Source of the DNA: Rallus limicola
Lineage: Eukaryota > Chordata > Aves > Gruiformes > Rallidae
Assembly (NCBI GenBank): GCA_022605955.1
Contig: JAKCOZ010000001.1
Span: 100,162,211 to 100,226,210 of the forward strand
Direction of reading: 5' to 3'
Length of the DNA stretch: 64,000 nucleotides
Of this stretch, positions 1 to 11,397 are shown in pieces; position 1 is the stretch's first letter; each line of letters opens with the position of its first letter. The position numbers were made by a program, and so were the translations under genes. A model generated the notes under the pieces. That model worked only from the letters and a program-made list of their open reading frames with translations. It did no database searches and was not told where the DNA came from.

Positions 1-1737
1 CATCCATTCAGTGATTTAGATTTGTGCACTTCATCAAAACATTCAAACATCAAGAAAATTGAACAAGGTGTTGCTCTGGCAGTTGCTCTTTAATACATTT
101 CGCCTGCTAGAGAAAGAAATATGTCCAACTATGGAAAATGTTTAGTTTTCCTAGCATCTGAAGCCATGGAAACTTTATTTTCATGGGGGAGATAGATGTA
201 GCAAATGCAAGGCTAGTAGAATTATTATGCAAGCTCAAATTGCCAGCACCGTTTGTCTTCGGTGTTTTGTATTGTTGGGAAAACAAGTGCATAATTCCTA
301 GCACTGGCTCTAGCCAGTGTTTTTGTCCATTGTTTTCTCTGGTAAAACGGTTGCCTCATTCTAGTTCAGCCAGATTCTTGATAACTTCCACTGCAACCAG
401 CACTGCACGAGAAGAATTTGTTGTTAGTTTTTGGTGGGTTTTATGGTCCTGAGAAAAGACCTACTTCCTTCTGAAGTTTACCGAACAGAAAAATATGATC
501 ATCTTTGACTAAATTCAGAATTAGCAAGCCAGCATAAATCATGACCAATCAATAAATCCTAGTGGGCCAGACACTATGTTCAACTGAAGTTTGAAGACTC
601 CATTGCAGTCCATTTAGCTCAGACTGATTAGATTACATTGGCACCCACTGAATTATTTTTCAATGTTCTAATTCTGTGCAAATTGTTATAAAATGATACA
701 GTCTTCATAGTAAATTTAATACTGTCTTCTTTTATGAAGCAATTTGACAGTCCATCTCTGGCGTTAACGTACCTAATTCTAGAAAGGAGGTTTTGTATTA
801 CTCCTGTGCCTATGTTTTTTCACAATTTGCGCTTTATATGGTTTAATATAAACTTTCAATTACAGTAAGATTTGGTTGCTTGGGATGTGGGTGTGGCTTT
901 TTTGTTTTTTTTTTAGTTGGATTTTTGGTTTGTTTGTTTTTTTTTTTCTTCTGGGATCATACTGCAGAAATCATTAAAGAAATCTTTATGATCTATGAAG
1001 GTATTGGGCTTTTCTTGTTCATGTCTGTACTGGCAGAATCAATAGTCTTCTCATTTTGCTTACCCCTGTGTCAACTGTTGTGGTCTCAGATTTGGTCTTT
1101 AAATGTAAGGGTTACCATGATTTCAAAATGAAATAAGAGCCTCTTGATTGATGTAGAGCAGGTCTGCTTTTTACTTTGGGAGCTTGTAGAAATGAAGTTG
1201 CAGATTGCACTGCTGGCAAAGATCCAGATCTGTTGGCCGAACTTGATGGGATTTAATGGAACTGATAATCAGGAAATCTAACCCTGACACTTGGAGTGCT
1301 GCAAGTAGCATCTTTGGGCCACCTCATATTGTGAAGGGAGGCCATGTATAAGCAGGAGAGTTTTCTTAAACATCAAATTAATCTACATAAATTTGAGAGG
1401 AAAAGAGAACACCTTTATATATTGAACACTGCAGTTTCATTGGTGACTAGTAGCTATTTACTTGTACACCTAGGGATTACCCCACTTCCACCTATCTTCT
1501 AAAGGATTTCCCAAACAAAATATCATCCAAAAGTGTTTGTTTCTTTATTTGCTTTTAAGCACTTCACCATTTCACACTACAAGTAGGATATTTATTAAAC
1601 TGGGCATAAGAAAATGTGTCAAGAATTAAGAAATACATACTTAAGGCTAAAACTACTGGTAATGTGCAAGAATAATGCAATGAGAATAAACCATTGAAGA
1701 TGTGTCTGCAAGCTGAGGATATAAAATGATACAGTCT
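1..1737. other. AT-rich non-coding stretch, no gene seen
   Basis: No supported gene. The open frames at 107-304, 183-452 and 880-1131 are short, have no recognisable domain, and overlap on opposite strands. Positions about 865-950 form a G/T-rich patch with long T runs; the open frame across it is low-complexity (Phe, Gly, Leu). The rest is unremarkable AT-rich DNA. Confidence 0.7.
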
Positions 1738-2101
1738 TGTTCTGCCTGGAGAAGAGAAGGCTCCATGGACAACTTACAGCAGCTTTCCAATACCTGAAGG
1801 TGGCCTATGATAAAGCTGTTTACAAAGGCATAGAGTGATATAACAAGCAGTAAGGGGTTAAAACTGAAAGAGAGCAGATTTAGTTTAGATTATGAGAAAA
1901 AAATTCTTTGCTGTGAGGACAATGAAGCACTGGAAAGAGGTTTCCCAGAGAAGCTGTGGAAGCCCCCTCTCAGTCAGTGTTCAAGGGTGAGTTTGATGGG
2001 ACTTTGTGCAACCTGGTCTAGTTAAACGTGTTCTGTGGCAGGATTGTGTTGGAAGTAGATATCTTTAAGGTCCCTTCCAACCCAAGCCATTCTATGATTA
2101 T
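1738..2101 (+). mobile_element. CR1 LINE, 5'-truncated 3' end
   Basis: The 3' part of a CR1 non-LTR retrotransposon in sense orientation. The segment starts in the C-terminal coding part, near the element's 'gaagagaaggctcc' stretch. It passes through the 'ggtttcccagagaagctgtgg' type region and ends with 'cccttccaacccaagccattctatga', the hallmark CR1 3' terminus. The reading frame is broken by several stops and indels, so it is a dead, fairly old copy. CR1 copies are normally 5'-truncated by incomplete reverse transcription, which fits this short length. No target-site duplication is evident, as is usual for CR1. Confidence 0.9.
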
Positions 2102-4334
2102 ACGAAATATATTTCATATTAGAAAATATCTACTTGAGGAATTTACCTTAAGGGAAAGCTTTTGTATTTGCGCTCTCTCTCTAGTAGTCTTCATCTCTGG
2201 CTCTATAGCAAAAGTGCAGTCTCTTTACTGGTAGCACCAGGTAATATTCTAGTGTAAATTAATATTGAACTAACTTACTTATTATTTGATTTAGAAGAAC
2301 ATAAGTGGATTCTACCATGAACTCTTCTCTCTCAATTGCAAGAGTCCTTTCCCCTTTCTAGTCCTTGTAGACCAGAATGCCAGGTTTCTCTTCTCTTTGT
2401 GAGCAAATTTGCAGATAATAAAACCCTCCTTCAACACCTGATACACTGCTTCATAGAACTGATTCATTGTGTGTAGTTTTTATGAGAAAATAAGAAGATT
2501 AATGACTGTAGATAAGAGGTAAATGTAACATACATACATTTATATAGATATATAGATATATAGATATATAAAAATTGTATTTGAAATAAGCTAAGAGAAA
2601 TGCAGTTTGGTTTAACTGAAGGCTAGATACTACTTTCATATTACATTAAATTCATTAGAAAACTGAAATTAGTTTATTATTTAAATTACTGATGGGACTT
2701 TAGTGCTCTATTTTCAGTTTGTCATCAGTTAAAGACAGTTCCATCTATTTATCACTACATTAATCTCATGCTAATGAGGTTAACATAATGAGTAACCCAG
2801 CATTTCATTACATTATGTTTATTTGAATGCCCAACTTGAGTACATCATATTTAATTGAAACAGTAAATGGGGAAAGGTTATAGGTTAGAAATGAGTCTGA
2901 AAAGGGAGCTTCCTTTGTGTTGCATGTGCAGTTTCCATTTTCTGTCATAGAAGAAAATGAAGATAAATTCAGCAGTTAAAGTGTTTAAATTTTAGCTTTA
3001 AACATAAGCAAGCATAAAAACCCAAACCAGACAGTGGTGCAGCTCTACTGAAGCAGAGAATATGTCTTTCTGGCAAAGGATTAGTTTCTACCTTTGCAAA
3101 GCAAAAGTGGGTTTATTCTGGAGTGAAACAGATGGACATTTGGGAGTTGCCAAATCAGCTGTATCCTACCCCCAATATCCTACCTGCAACTGCCTTTAGA
3201 CCTTGCCTTGCTCACCTGATGGCCTTGTAGCCCAAGCAACAAGCACCATGATCTTCCAGAGAAGCAAGATCCTACTACAGAGATGCCTGGGGTGTTTAGC
3301 ACCCAGTCCTGGATCAGTCATTTGCAGTGTCTGTGGTGGGAACCCAAGGTGCTGTATCTGTCTGTAGATTTTGAATGCAGACGTCTGACTCATGGACGAA
3401 GATACAATACTTTCTGGAAATGAAAACAGAAAATGGAGGTATGATGCTTTTGCCTGAAAGTGTCTTTCTGTGAGGCTTCAGCAACAAAAAAAATGTACTC
3501 TGCATTAATTTTGAAGCCTAAAATTTTCTTAAACTGGTGATGTGTTGGACCCTATTAAATTTAAGTTGTGTGACTGGGGGAAAAATCCAACATACCTCAA
3601 CAACCTAACTGCCAGATGTTTGAACTATACAAAACACGGCATTAGTACATAAAATGAGTATGTTCACTTTGAAAACTATTGCTTCTCAAGGGTCCTATGT
3701 ACAAAACCTGAATAGCTGCTGGACCAGGGAATCAGTTGAGCTGTGAGCTGAAATACAATGCTTTCACATCTGTAGGTGGGACTCTGCATTGTGGTAAGAC
3801 ACAGGAATGGATTGCAGTAAAATGACTAGCTGCAAAATGAACATGTACAGGAATGTGTGAGAAATGTCAGCACTTCTTGCATGAAATTTGAAATGAGGAA
3901 TTTGTACTTAAGAATACTTAACTTCATGACTGTCTTACAGTAAATCCTAGGTGACTACAAGAATTTCTCTGTATAAAACTCATTGCGGAATTGAGATTTG
4001 ACTGACCAAATCTGCTTGGTAAGCCAATAATATTTCAGAGTAATTTTGTGTCAGTTAATGAATTGATAGGAAGATATTTTATGTCATATGACAGCTGTAA
4101 TTACTGCCACTAAATATTTTGTATCACCTGTGCCTCTCAGTGACATCTGTGTTTTCCAATAATACATTTTTTTCTATGGGAAATAGCTTCTACTGGCCAG
4201 TGAACACTACTTTTTGATAGGTTCTTATACGCATCAGGCTGTTAAGAAGCACAACAAAAATAGATAACTATACTTGTCAAACACTTATTAATTATCACAC
4301 AAGCACACAAAGAAACTAAATTCAATGAGACTAA
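2102..4334. other. AT-rich non-coding stretch, no gene seen
   Basis: No supported gene or RNA. A short ATAG-type microsatellite lies at 2540-2570. Positions about 2750-2830 are rich in TAAT-type homeodomain-like motifs. Positions about 3150-3420 are slightly GC-richer and contain two overlapping short minus-strand open frames with no recognisable domain. Confidence 0.65.
2540..2570. repeat. Microsatellite, (ATATAGAT)n-like
   Basis: About four imperfect copies of an 8-bp ATATAGAT unit inside an AT-rich stretch. Length polymorphism is likely, given the unit number. Confidence 0.85.
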
Positions 4335-5346
4335 TTACAGAATCACAGAATCACTAGATTGGAAAAGACTGTTGAAATCATTGAGTCCAACCATACCTGT
4401 CCTCTACTAAACTGTATCCCTGAGCACCTCCAGGTGCTGCCTGTCCAGGGTTGGTGACGCAGCCATCTCCCTGGGAGGCCTGTTCCAGTGTTCAATAACC
4501 CTTTCAGTGAAGAATTTTTTTCTTCTGTCTAATCTGAACAGGCCCTGGTGCAGCTTGGTTCCATTCCTCCTCATCCTATCACCTGATGCTTGGGCAAAGA
4601 GACCAACACCCACCTCTCTACAACCTCCTTTCAAGTAGTTGTAGGGGGCAAAAAGGTCCCCACTCAGCCTCCTCTTCCCCAGGATAAACAACCCCAATTG
4701 TCTCAGCTACTCCTTGCAAGGTTTGCTCTCCAGCCCCTTCACCAGCCTGGTTGCCTTTCTTTGAACACACTTGAGGACCTCAATGTCTTTCTTGTAGTGA
4801 GGGGCCCAAAACTGAACACATTATTTGAGGTGCAGCCTCAGCACTGCTAAGTACAGGGGCACAATCACTTCCTTGGGCCTGCTGACCACACTGTTTCTGA
4901 TACAAGCCCGGATGCCATTGGCTTTCTTGGCCACCTGGGCACACTGCTGGCTCATATACATTCGACAGTCAACCAGCGCTCCCAGGTCCTTCTCTGCCAG
5001 GCAGCTTTCTGCCCACTCTTCCCCAAGCCTGTAGCACTGTACAGGGTTGTTATGTCCCAAGTGCAGGACTCTGCACTTGTTCCTTGTTGAACCTCATCCC
5101 CTTGGTCTCAGCCCATTGATCCAACCTGTTCAGAGCCCTTTGGAGAACCTCCCTACCTTCAAGCAGAGTGACACGTCCTCCCAGCTTAGTGTCATCTGTA
5201 GATTTACGGAGGGAACATTCAATCCCCTCATCCAGGTCATTGATAAAGACATTGACCAGGACTGGACCCAGGACTGAGCCCTGGGGAACACCACTTGTGA
5301 GCAGCCTCCAGCTGACTTTAGCTCCATTTACCACCACTCTTTGAGA
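4335..5346 (-). mobile_element. CR1 LINE fragment with part of the reverse transcriptase
   Basis: An antisense, 5'-truncated CR1 of about 1 kb. The 3' end lies at the low coordinate, where 'acagaatcacagaatcac' is the reverse complement of the CR1 8-bp terminal repeats. A minus-strand open frame from 5337 to 5050 starts within the reverse transcriptase palm. It shows the conserved [10 protein letters not shown] block, then INDLDEG, then STDDTKLGG where active CR1 elements carry a (F/Y)ADD catalytic box. The rest of the 3' coding part follows in broken frames (5060-4821 and 4697-4407), so frameshifts separate the pieces. It is inactive because of truncation, frameshifts and the altered catalytic box. 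Confidence 0.93.
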
Positions 5347-7727
5347 CTAAATGAGAAAATGAGGAAACTAGAGTTTAAGAAATGTGCAGAAAATTTTCAA
5401 AGCACATTGATTGCTGTTTGAGCAAGAATGACCATGGTTTACACTTGCAGAAACAGTTACTAAAAATTTGTAGTTGCTCTGCTTTTTACAAAGTGTCTGC
5501 TCAGCACCTTCTGGTCACTATAAAGTATTATGCCACCTAAGAATATAGAACCACCTGAAGATACATTACATTAAAAGTGAACATGGTAGTCCCTGTTCTC
5601 TGCTTTAAAGGAGAATATTATCATGAGAATTAAAGCAATTTGAAGTAGGTTATTTTCTTGCATATATAATCAATAGAGGAAAATCATTCCCAGTAATGTT
5701 AGAGCTTGTTTGCATTACATTTTGTTTAGTATTTCTTCTTTTTGTTTTATAAGATAAAGCCAAGTTTAATGCAGAAGTAGAAAAGAAGCAGGTTTGCTAT
5801 TTTTTACAATAGCGGGTAGATAATATTGCCACCCTTGACTATGAGCTTCCTTGTACAAACCTGTCACCAGTGTCAGGCCCAGACGTGTCCTCTGTTAGCG
5901 TGAAGAAACATTGGGGAATGTGCCCTCTGGCTGAATATTGGTTCAAATGGGCTGTCATCCCTCAGTTCTCTAAAATATGCAGTGCATGACCTGTTGGTGA
6001 TATGAAGATGCTGAGTCACTTTCAAATGTTGTATCAGTACTACCACTGTTTTAGAGAAGCATTTTGACCAAGTCTGGAATTCAGGCATTTTTAGGGGGAA
6101 AAAACACAAACCCAAATGTGCTGTTTTTGTAGTAATTATTGTTAATTGTACTAAAGTTACTAATTACATATATAAAAAACATAAGCTGTAGGTGTTTTTA
6201 TTCACCACACGAGTAATAAGACTTTTTTGTGGAAACTGTATAGGTAATATTTCCTTTACTTATTTGTAATGTTGCTGTCCTCTAGACTGTTTTATGTGTT
6301 ATAAGATTGATTAAAATGGGAGTATGAATAAAGTGCTAGCATCTGCATTTTTTGGTTCCCACAATTTATCTCCACTCCCTTTTTAGCAGAGTAGGAGACT
6401 AAACGAGGATAGTGAAGTTGGAAGCAAACTTGGTGAAATCTCTTGTGCCTCTTCGACAGTTGCATAATCAACTACTGTGGGCTGTAATTTGTGATAAAAT
6501 GTGATACTTTAATTTGAAATCCATAAAAACTCATTTACTTAAAGATTTCAGAAGGGTTGTAAATGGAGGTAAGCTAGTGGAAGAATAATTCTTGAGAGAA
6601 TGTGAACTTAAGGATGTAAGTGTCTTGAGACTTTAAGGTGATTAGTGTAGGAAAGTACAAGCTCCATCATCTCAAAACCCTACAGTAATCAAAAGAGATT
6701 AATTCGTCAGCAGCTTCCCTTAACACTCAGTGTCTTTGCTAGGATTCTGAGCATTCATTGGCACATGTGCATCTTGACGATTTTCCTTTGAGACAGACTT
6801 AAAGGCAGATTTCATCACAGTTATGGAAAAGCAGGGTTCTGAATGGTCAGTTTCCTTAAAGGAAGGCTGCAGATGTTTGTTCTTTCCATCACAACTGGTC
6901 ATCCTCATATTTTATATATAAGGATAGGGGCATGCCACTGGGAATTATTAACCTTTATAAAAGTCAGACTTCTACATTTAGCTCTGGGAAATATAGAAAC
7001 TTTCTTGCTTGAAATATTTAAATACCCTACAGTGAGATGTTTTACAGGCAGCTCCTTCTTCTTTGCAGTTCCAGAGAATTTATCTTAAAACTTTCATTTG
7101 CAAGATAGAAATGAAAGTAACTCTTAACAATAATTTTCCTTTAGAATTACATTTATTAATTCAAACTCTGAAAGGAGAATACTGCAAATGTAATTTCACA
7201 CTAATATCTAGCTTTATGTCTTATTTTAAATATTAGAATTTGGTTTATTAAAGCATATCTGATTCTTTAGCTATAAATTTGGTAATATATGTTCTGTAGA
7301 AGAGACTGGATTAATTTGTCATTGTTTTAAGCCTGTACATCATATTAATAGCAGTTTGCCATTTCCTTTTTTTCTTTGTATTATTGATACACAAGTTGCT
7401 TGTGTTAAATTGAAATTGAGACTCAGAGCTTTTGGTGTGGATTGTAAAAAGCTTCATTAAATGCTTTAGGGGTTTGAAAATGCTGTCTTGACGCTTGTTT
7501 TACTGTTCTTATTTTCTCAGTTATCAGTATGATAAACATAAGAGGTAATTTCTACAGTTAATGGTTGTTTCACTAGTTTAGTCAGTGTTACCTGTTCTTG
7601 TATTTCAGCAGATGCAAAATGCCAGTCTTACATTGGTGATTATGTAGACTTTGACCTCACTGCATCAAATGCTACGGAGTAGAAGCTGAATTATTTGTAT
7701 CACTGCATCACTTGGCTTTATATCACT
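5347..7727. other. AT-rich non-coding stretch, no gene seen
   Basis: No supported gene. The short open frames at 5873-6115 (minus), 6720-6908 (minus) and 6843-7088 (plus) have no recognisable motif. I see no repeat with an identifiable family signature. Confidence 0.65.
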
Positions 7728-7749
7728 AGATCAGGATCTTCCCTGATCT
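7728..7749. repeat. Short perfect inverted repeat
   Basis: An 8-bp perfect stem (AGATCAGG / CCTGATCT) around a 6-nt spacer. It is short enough to arise by chance in this much sequence. Confidence 0.6.
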
Positions 7750-7929
7750 CTGCACCTTTTGAAAGACGACAAAGTCGCCTTGCAAAGACAATGTCGATTT
7801 CTCTAGTGCTCTTGAGTGAAGTTGATCTGATCTCATGGATTGGTATAGGTGAAGCTGACTAAAGTGATTCCTGACTCAATCTCCCTCCACTGCTGGTACT
7901 TTCCTTCCCTGGGCTTACAGTAAAAACAG
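7750..7929. other. Unassigned non-coding DNA
   Basis: No gene or repeat family recognised between the small inverted repeat and the antisense CR1 scrap. Confidence 0.5.
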
Positions 7930-8070
7930 AGGCCTAGGTGAATGTTGTTGAGGATGGAGGCAAAGAAAACATTGAGTACCTAATCCTTAAACTCTCTGCT
8001 GTTAAATTGCTTGTCCCATGCTGTAATGAACCCATATTCCTTGCTCAGCATTTTAGTACTTGTGAAGCGA
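7930..8070 (-). mobile_element. Probable CR1 LINE internal fragment (antisense)
   Basis: The stretch around 'gatggaggcaaagaaaac' followed by 'attgagtacct' resembles the antisense of the CR1 pol region upstream of the reverse transcriptase. It is short, diverged and lacks the CR1 3' end. It abuts the truncated LTR that follows, so the two may have been joined by a deletion. The identity rests on recall of the CR1 consensus pattern and is only moderately certain. Confidence 0.45.
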
Positions 8071-8074
8071 TAGA

Positions 8075-8614
8075 TGCTGCCAGCAAATCTGCTCCATCAT
8101 GGGCACCTCTTTCCATGGCCTGTGGGTCCTGCCAGGAGGTTGTTCCAGCATGGACTTCCCACAGGGTCACAGACTCCTTCATGTGTCTCCACCTGCTCCA
8201 CTGTGGGGTCTTTCATGGGCTTCAGGTGGAATCTCTATTCCCCATTATCTTCCATGGACTGCAGGGGAGCAACCTGCTTCACCATGGTTATCTTCATCGT
8301 CTGCAGGGGAATCTCTCTCTCTAGTGACTGGAGCGCCTCCTCCCCTGCTTCTTCACTGACATTGATGTCTCCAAAGTTGTTTCTCTCACACATTCTCACT
8401 CGTCCCCCCTGGCTGCAAAAGCTGCCATAAGGTTATTTTCTTTTCTTTTCTTAAATACGTTATTACAGAAGCACTACCACCGTTCCTGATTGGCTCATAC
8501 TTGGCCAGCAGAAGGGCCATCTTGGAGTTGGTAGGTATTTGCTAGCAGCTTCTTGTTGAAGCCACCCCTGGAGCCTGCCCCACTACCAAAACCTTGCCAC
8601 ACAAACCCAGATCA
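8075..8614 (-). mobile_element. ERVL-like LTR, 5' half (copy A)
   Basis: Part of an endogenous retrovirus LTR read on the minus strand. The LTR 5' end is at 8614 and begins with TG. It continues through a promoter-like segment into the long C/T-rich block typical of this family, with repeated 'ctgctcca', 'atgggct' and 'tgcagggg' phrases on the plus strand. The same ordered phrases occur in copies at 37664-38808 and 52165-53094. The LTR 3' portion is missing: the sequence stops matching near 8075 and runs into a CR1-like scrap. The overlapping plus-strand open frames at 7938-8430 only cross the LTR and are not genes. Family assignment to ERVL-like is inferred from the related provirus remnant at 11.2-12.7 kb and from the 5-bp duplications of the complete copies. 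Confidence 0.82.
8450..8493 (-). promoter_or_regulatory. LTR promoter remnant: CCAAT box and TATA-like box
   Basis: On the minus strand, CCAATCAG (8493-8486) is followed about 28 bp downstream by TATTTAAG (8457-8450). The order and spacing are those of an RNA polymerase II core promoter in the U3 part of an LTR. The corresponding CCAAT position is degraded in the copies near 38.65 kb and 52.93 kb. Whether it still drives transcription cannot be told from sequence. Confidence 0.6.
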
Positions 8615-9612
8615 ATTTTCAGTTCTGTTTTTCTCCAAAGTGACTTAAATGTATTCAACTGCCAGCAGAATTGTTGCTGTACAACAACCTTTGAGGTCCA
8701 GCTTAACTGTCTGGGGATAGTAATTCCTCTAAAACTTTTCAGCAGATGAAAATATCTGGGGCTGTCATAAATAGTGCCTTATGCTTTGCTGTGATGGAGA
8801 GAGAGAGAAGGGACTGTGAGGAAGTGCATATAATTCCTCAGGTCTTCAGTATTTGCTGTTAAGATAGGAAAACTAATCCCTGGGAAATCAGGTGGGGTTT
8901 TTTTTGGGAATGATTAAATAAAAACAGAATCATAGTTCAAAAAAAAAAAAAGCTAAAAAAAGAGCTAAAACCAGAAAGATAGATTTAAATTTTAATTAAG
9001 TCCTGGTTTAATTATTTATTTAACTAAATATATGACTACATATATGGGTCTGATTTCAGTATATGAGTAGATTTGTTGATTATGTTGTAATTACTTGGGT
9101 TGAAGTTGAACATACAATAGTATATCTGTTGATAATACAAGGAGACTTACTTGAAAGATCTTTTGATAATATCTTACCCCAGGAATGCTAGTTTCAATGA
9201 TCTGTTTTATTTTTTGCTTTCTTGATCATAGACAATAAATAGATTATTGTAAATACAACTTTATTTAGTAAAACATGGTAATTTTAGTGAATTTTTAGAC
9301 TGAAACTTCTTGTGTTTCATTCTGTGTTATTATTTCCTGAAAAATACCAAGTTAAAAACTGATTGAATTTTTGTAACTAAAGAGGGCTGACGAAGAGTAC
9401 TGTGGAACTATTTCTTCCTCTATGTATTTCTGCCAGTGCATTTGTGACACCTGAGTCTCTGACAAACTTATGCTTTGAGGTGTGTCCTCACCAGGACAAC
9501 TGTGAGATGGATGTGTGATATGGGTAACTAATATTTAGGGTGAGACACCCAAGTATCACTTCATTTCCCATTACTATTTAAATAAGATGTCAGTGTGCTA
9601 TTAAAGAGTAGT

Positions 9613-9638
9613 AGATTGATTATGCAGATTGATTATGC
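9613..9638. repeat. 13-bp tandem duplication
   Basis: AGATTGATTATGC occurs twice in direct succession without mismatch. A similar two-copy pattern of about 16 bp (ATTAAARCTCTATTCT) lies at 9782-9813. Confidence 0.9.
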
Positions 9639-9781
9639 AGGATGTTACCAAAGGAGAATGTGAAGGAGTCACACATTCTTATTTGACCCCGGCTCTTCTA
9701 GCATTACCTTGGCATTAGTTTGTGGTTTTACAATGTTCTTTTGAATTTCATGTTGCATGTTTTTATATGACTTGATTCATT

Positions 9782-9813
9782 ATTAAAGCTCTATTCTATT
9801 AAAACTCTATTCT
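9782..9813. repeat. 16-bp tandem duplication
   Basis: Two adjacent copies of ATTAAAGCTCTATTCT and ATTAAAACTCTATTCT, differing at one base. Confidence 0.85.
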
Positions 9814-11190
9814 ATGGAAAAATCTTACAACATGTGATCTTGCTACTACTACTACTACTGCATCACCAGGATAATGGCTCAGTGTAATTTGGCTGAAGTT
9901 TTGTCTGTATATGTCTGTGTGCTCTATTCAAGTCAGAATCAACTGCACAGTAAAAGTCAGCAGAGCACCTGAGGGAATGAGGTACAAACTGCTTGAAGGA
10001 AAGAGAATTATTGTAGGAAACCTACCTATTTTTTTTTTCTCAGTCAGTTTGGAGGGGTGCTGGTAAATCCAGTGGCCACTCCACTGCTTGTGGTCTAGGC
10101 CGTGCTATAACTGTCCTCAAACCCGTGAGAGCTTTCATATCCTTGAAGAGAATGGGACTGTTGTCATGAGTAAGGGCAAAAGGTTTGTGGGGAGAGGGGA
10201 GAAAAATAAATCTTCCCTGTTGGCGAAAAATTTTGAAAGGAAACTTTCAACCTCCTGAGCAGCTATATTATCACAGTAATGTATGCTTATAAAAAAAAAA
10301 AAAAAAATCATATCTTTAAATAGCATAGCTAAGGAAAAATTGCTGAGGGGTGTTCAGCTATGAGGATGAAAATATATTACATTCAGTGTCCTTAGTCTGT
10401 CTACTGAATTATCTTACATGAGGAAAAAAACCCAAGTGTTTCCTTTCATAAGGAGAAAAATAAATGTTTGCTTTAATAAGAAGAAAACACATTCTCTGAT
10501 TTATGTTGAGTGACACCAGCCCTCAAGGAAGCAGATGTTTAATTACAGGGATGCTTTATGGGTGCTTACAGGAATAATTGTTATAACTTTGGTCAAGTTT
10601 TGAAGTTAGGGCATGTTTTCTGGAAAACAACCCATGTTTTGAGGCACAAATACAAGATAGAAATAATTCAGAATAGACAGAAGGGGGGAGAAAAGAAGAT
10701 GAGATGTCGAGTAGGAAATATATGTCCCAGAGACTTTCAGTGGCATGTAAAATGAAATTATGTTTAGATATTGATTTGCTCCCTGGTATTCTTGTAATTG
10801 CTGAACGGGTGGACATTTTTTAGGAACAGATGTTTACAAAAGAGTTTAAGTTAGGTTTTGGCTGTAGTGGTAGCACATAGATTTTTATATAGAACTGTGT
10901 TTTTTTTTTCATTTGTTAAACTCAGAAGGGAGATGTGAATTGTAAAAGCCAAAAATGTTTGATTACACGAAGATTATATATGCACATGTATATATGTTGG
11001 ATTTTATAGTAAGTTAGCACTAAATCGTAAATGTACAAAATAACGGGCATTTAAATGCATAACACTTTCACTTTGGCCAAAATCAGAACAAAAAATAATA
11101 TTCCAGCATCCCTTGTCCAGATAAAACTTTGAATAGAAATATCAGGATTCTGACTGTCTTGAAAAAAACTAGCTATTATGGGTTGAACCA

Positions 11191-11397
11191 TGTGGTGGGT
11201 TGATCCTGGCTGGAGGCCAGATGCTCACCAAAGCAGTTCTATCACTGCCCTTCTCTGTTAGCAGAGAAAATATATAATGAGAGGCTTACAGGTCAAGATA
11301 AGGACAGGGAGAGATCATTCCGCAACTAACATCACAGGCAAAACAGACTCAGCACGGAATAAAATGCATCTAATTTATTACCCACCCCTCCCTACCC
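11191..11397 (-). mobile_element. ERVL-like LTR, 3' terminal part (copy B)
   Basis: The 3' end of the same LTR family, on the minus strand. The plus strand begins exactly with TGTGGTGGGTTGATCCTGG, the reverse complement of the LTR 3' terminus, so the boundary is 11191. Homologous blocks are shared in the same order with copies C and D: the 'ccaccaaagc' block, 'aggacagggagagatca', and 'ggcaaaacagact'. A minus-strand AATAAA lies at 11380-11375. Near 11385-11397 the LTR loses its middle and joins directly to internal retroviral sequence (next feature). No second LTR is seen upstream. Confidence 0.82.

Larger units (their letters stand above)
8615..11190. other. AT-rich non-coding stretch, no gene seen
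   Basis: No supported gene. It contains an 11-A run near 8939, a TAC-repeat at about 9844-9859, two tiny tandem duplications (9613-9638 and 9782-9813) and a 17-A run at 10291-10307. The open frames at 10135-10326, 10556-10816 and 10558-10755 are overlapping, low-information frames. Confidence 0.65.

Noticed and set aside
880..1131. 83-codon frame rich in Gly, Cys, Phe and Leu
   Set aside because: It is produced by a G/T-rich low-complexity tract with long T runs.
7938..8430. Overlapping plus-strand frames of up to 128 codons
   Set aside because: They cross an antisense CR1 scrap and an ERVL-like LTR; three overlapping frames are open because of the C/T-rich LTR composition.
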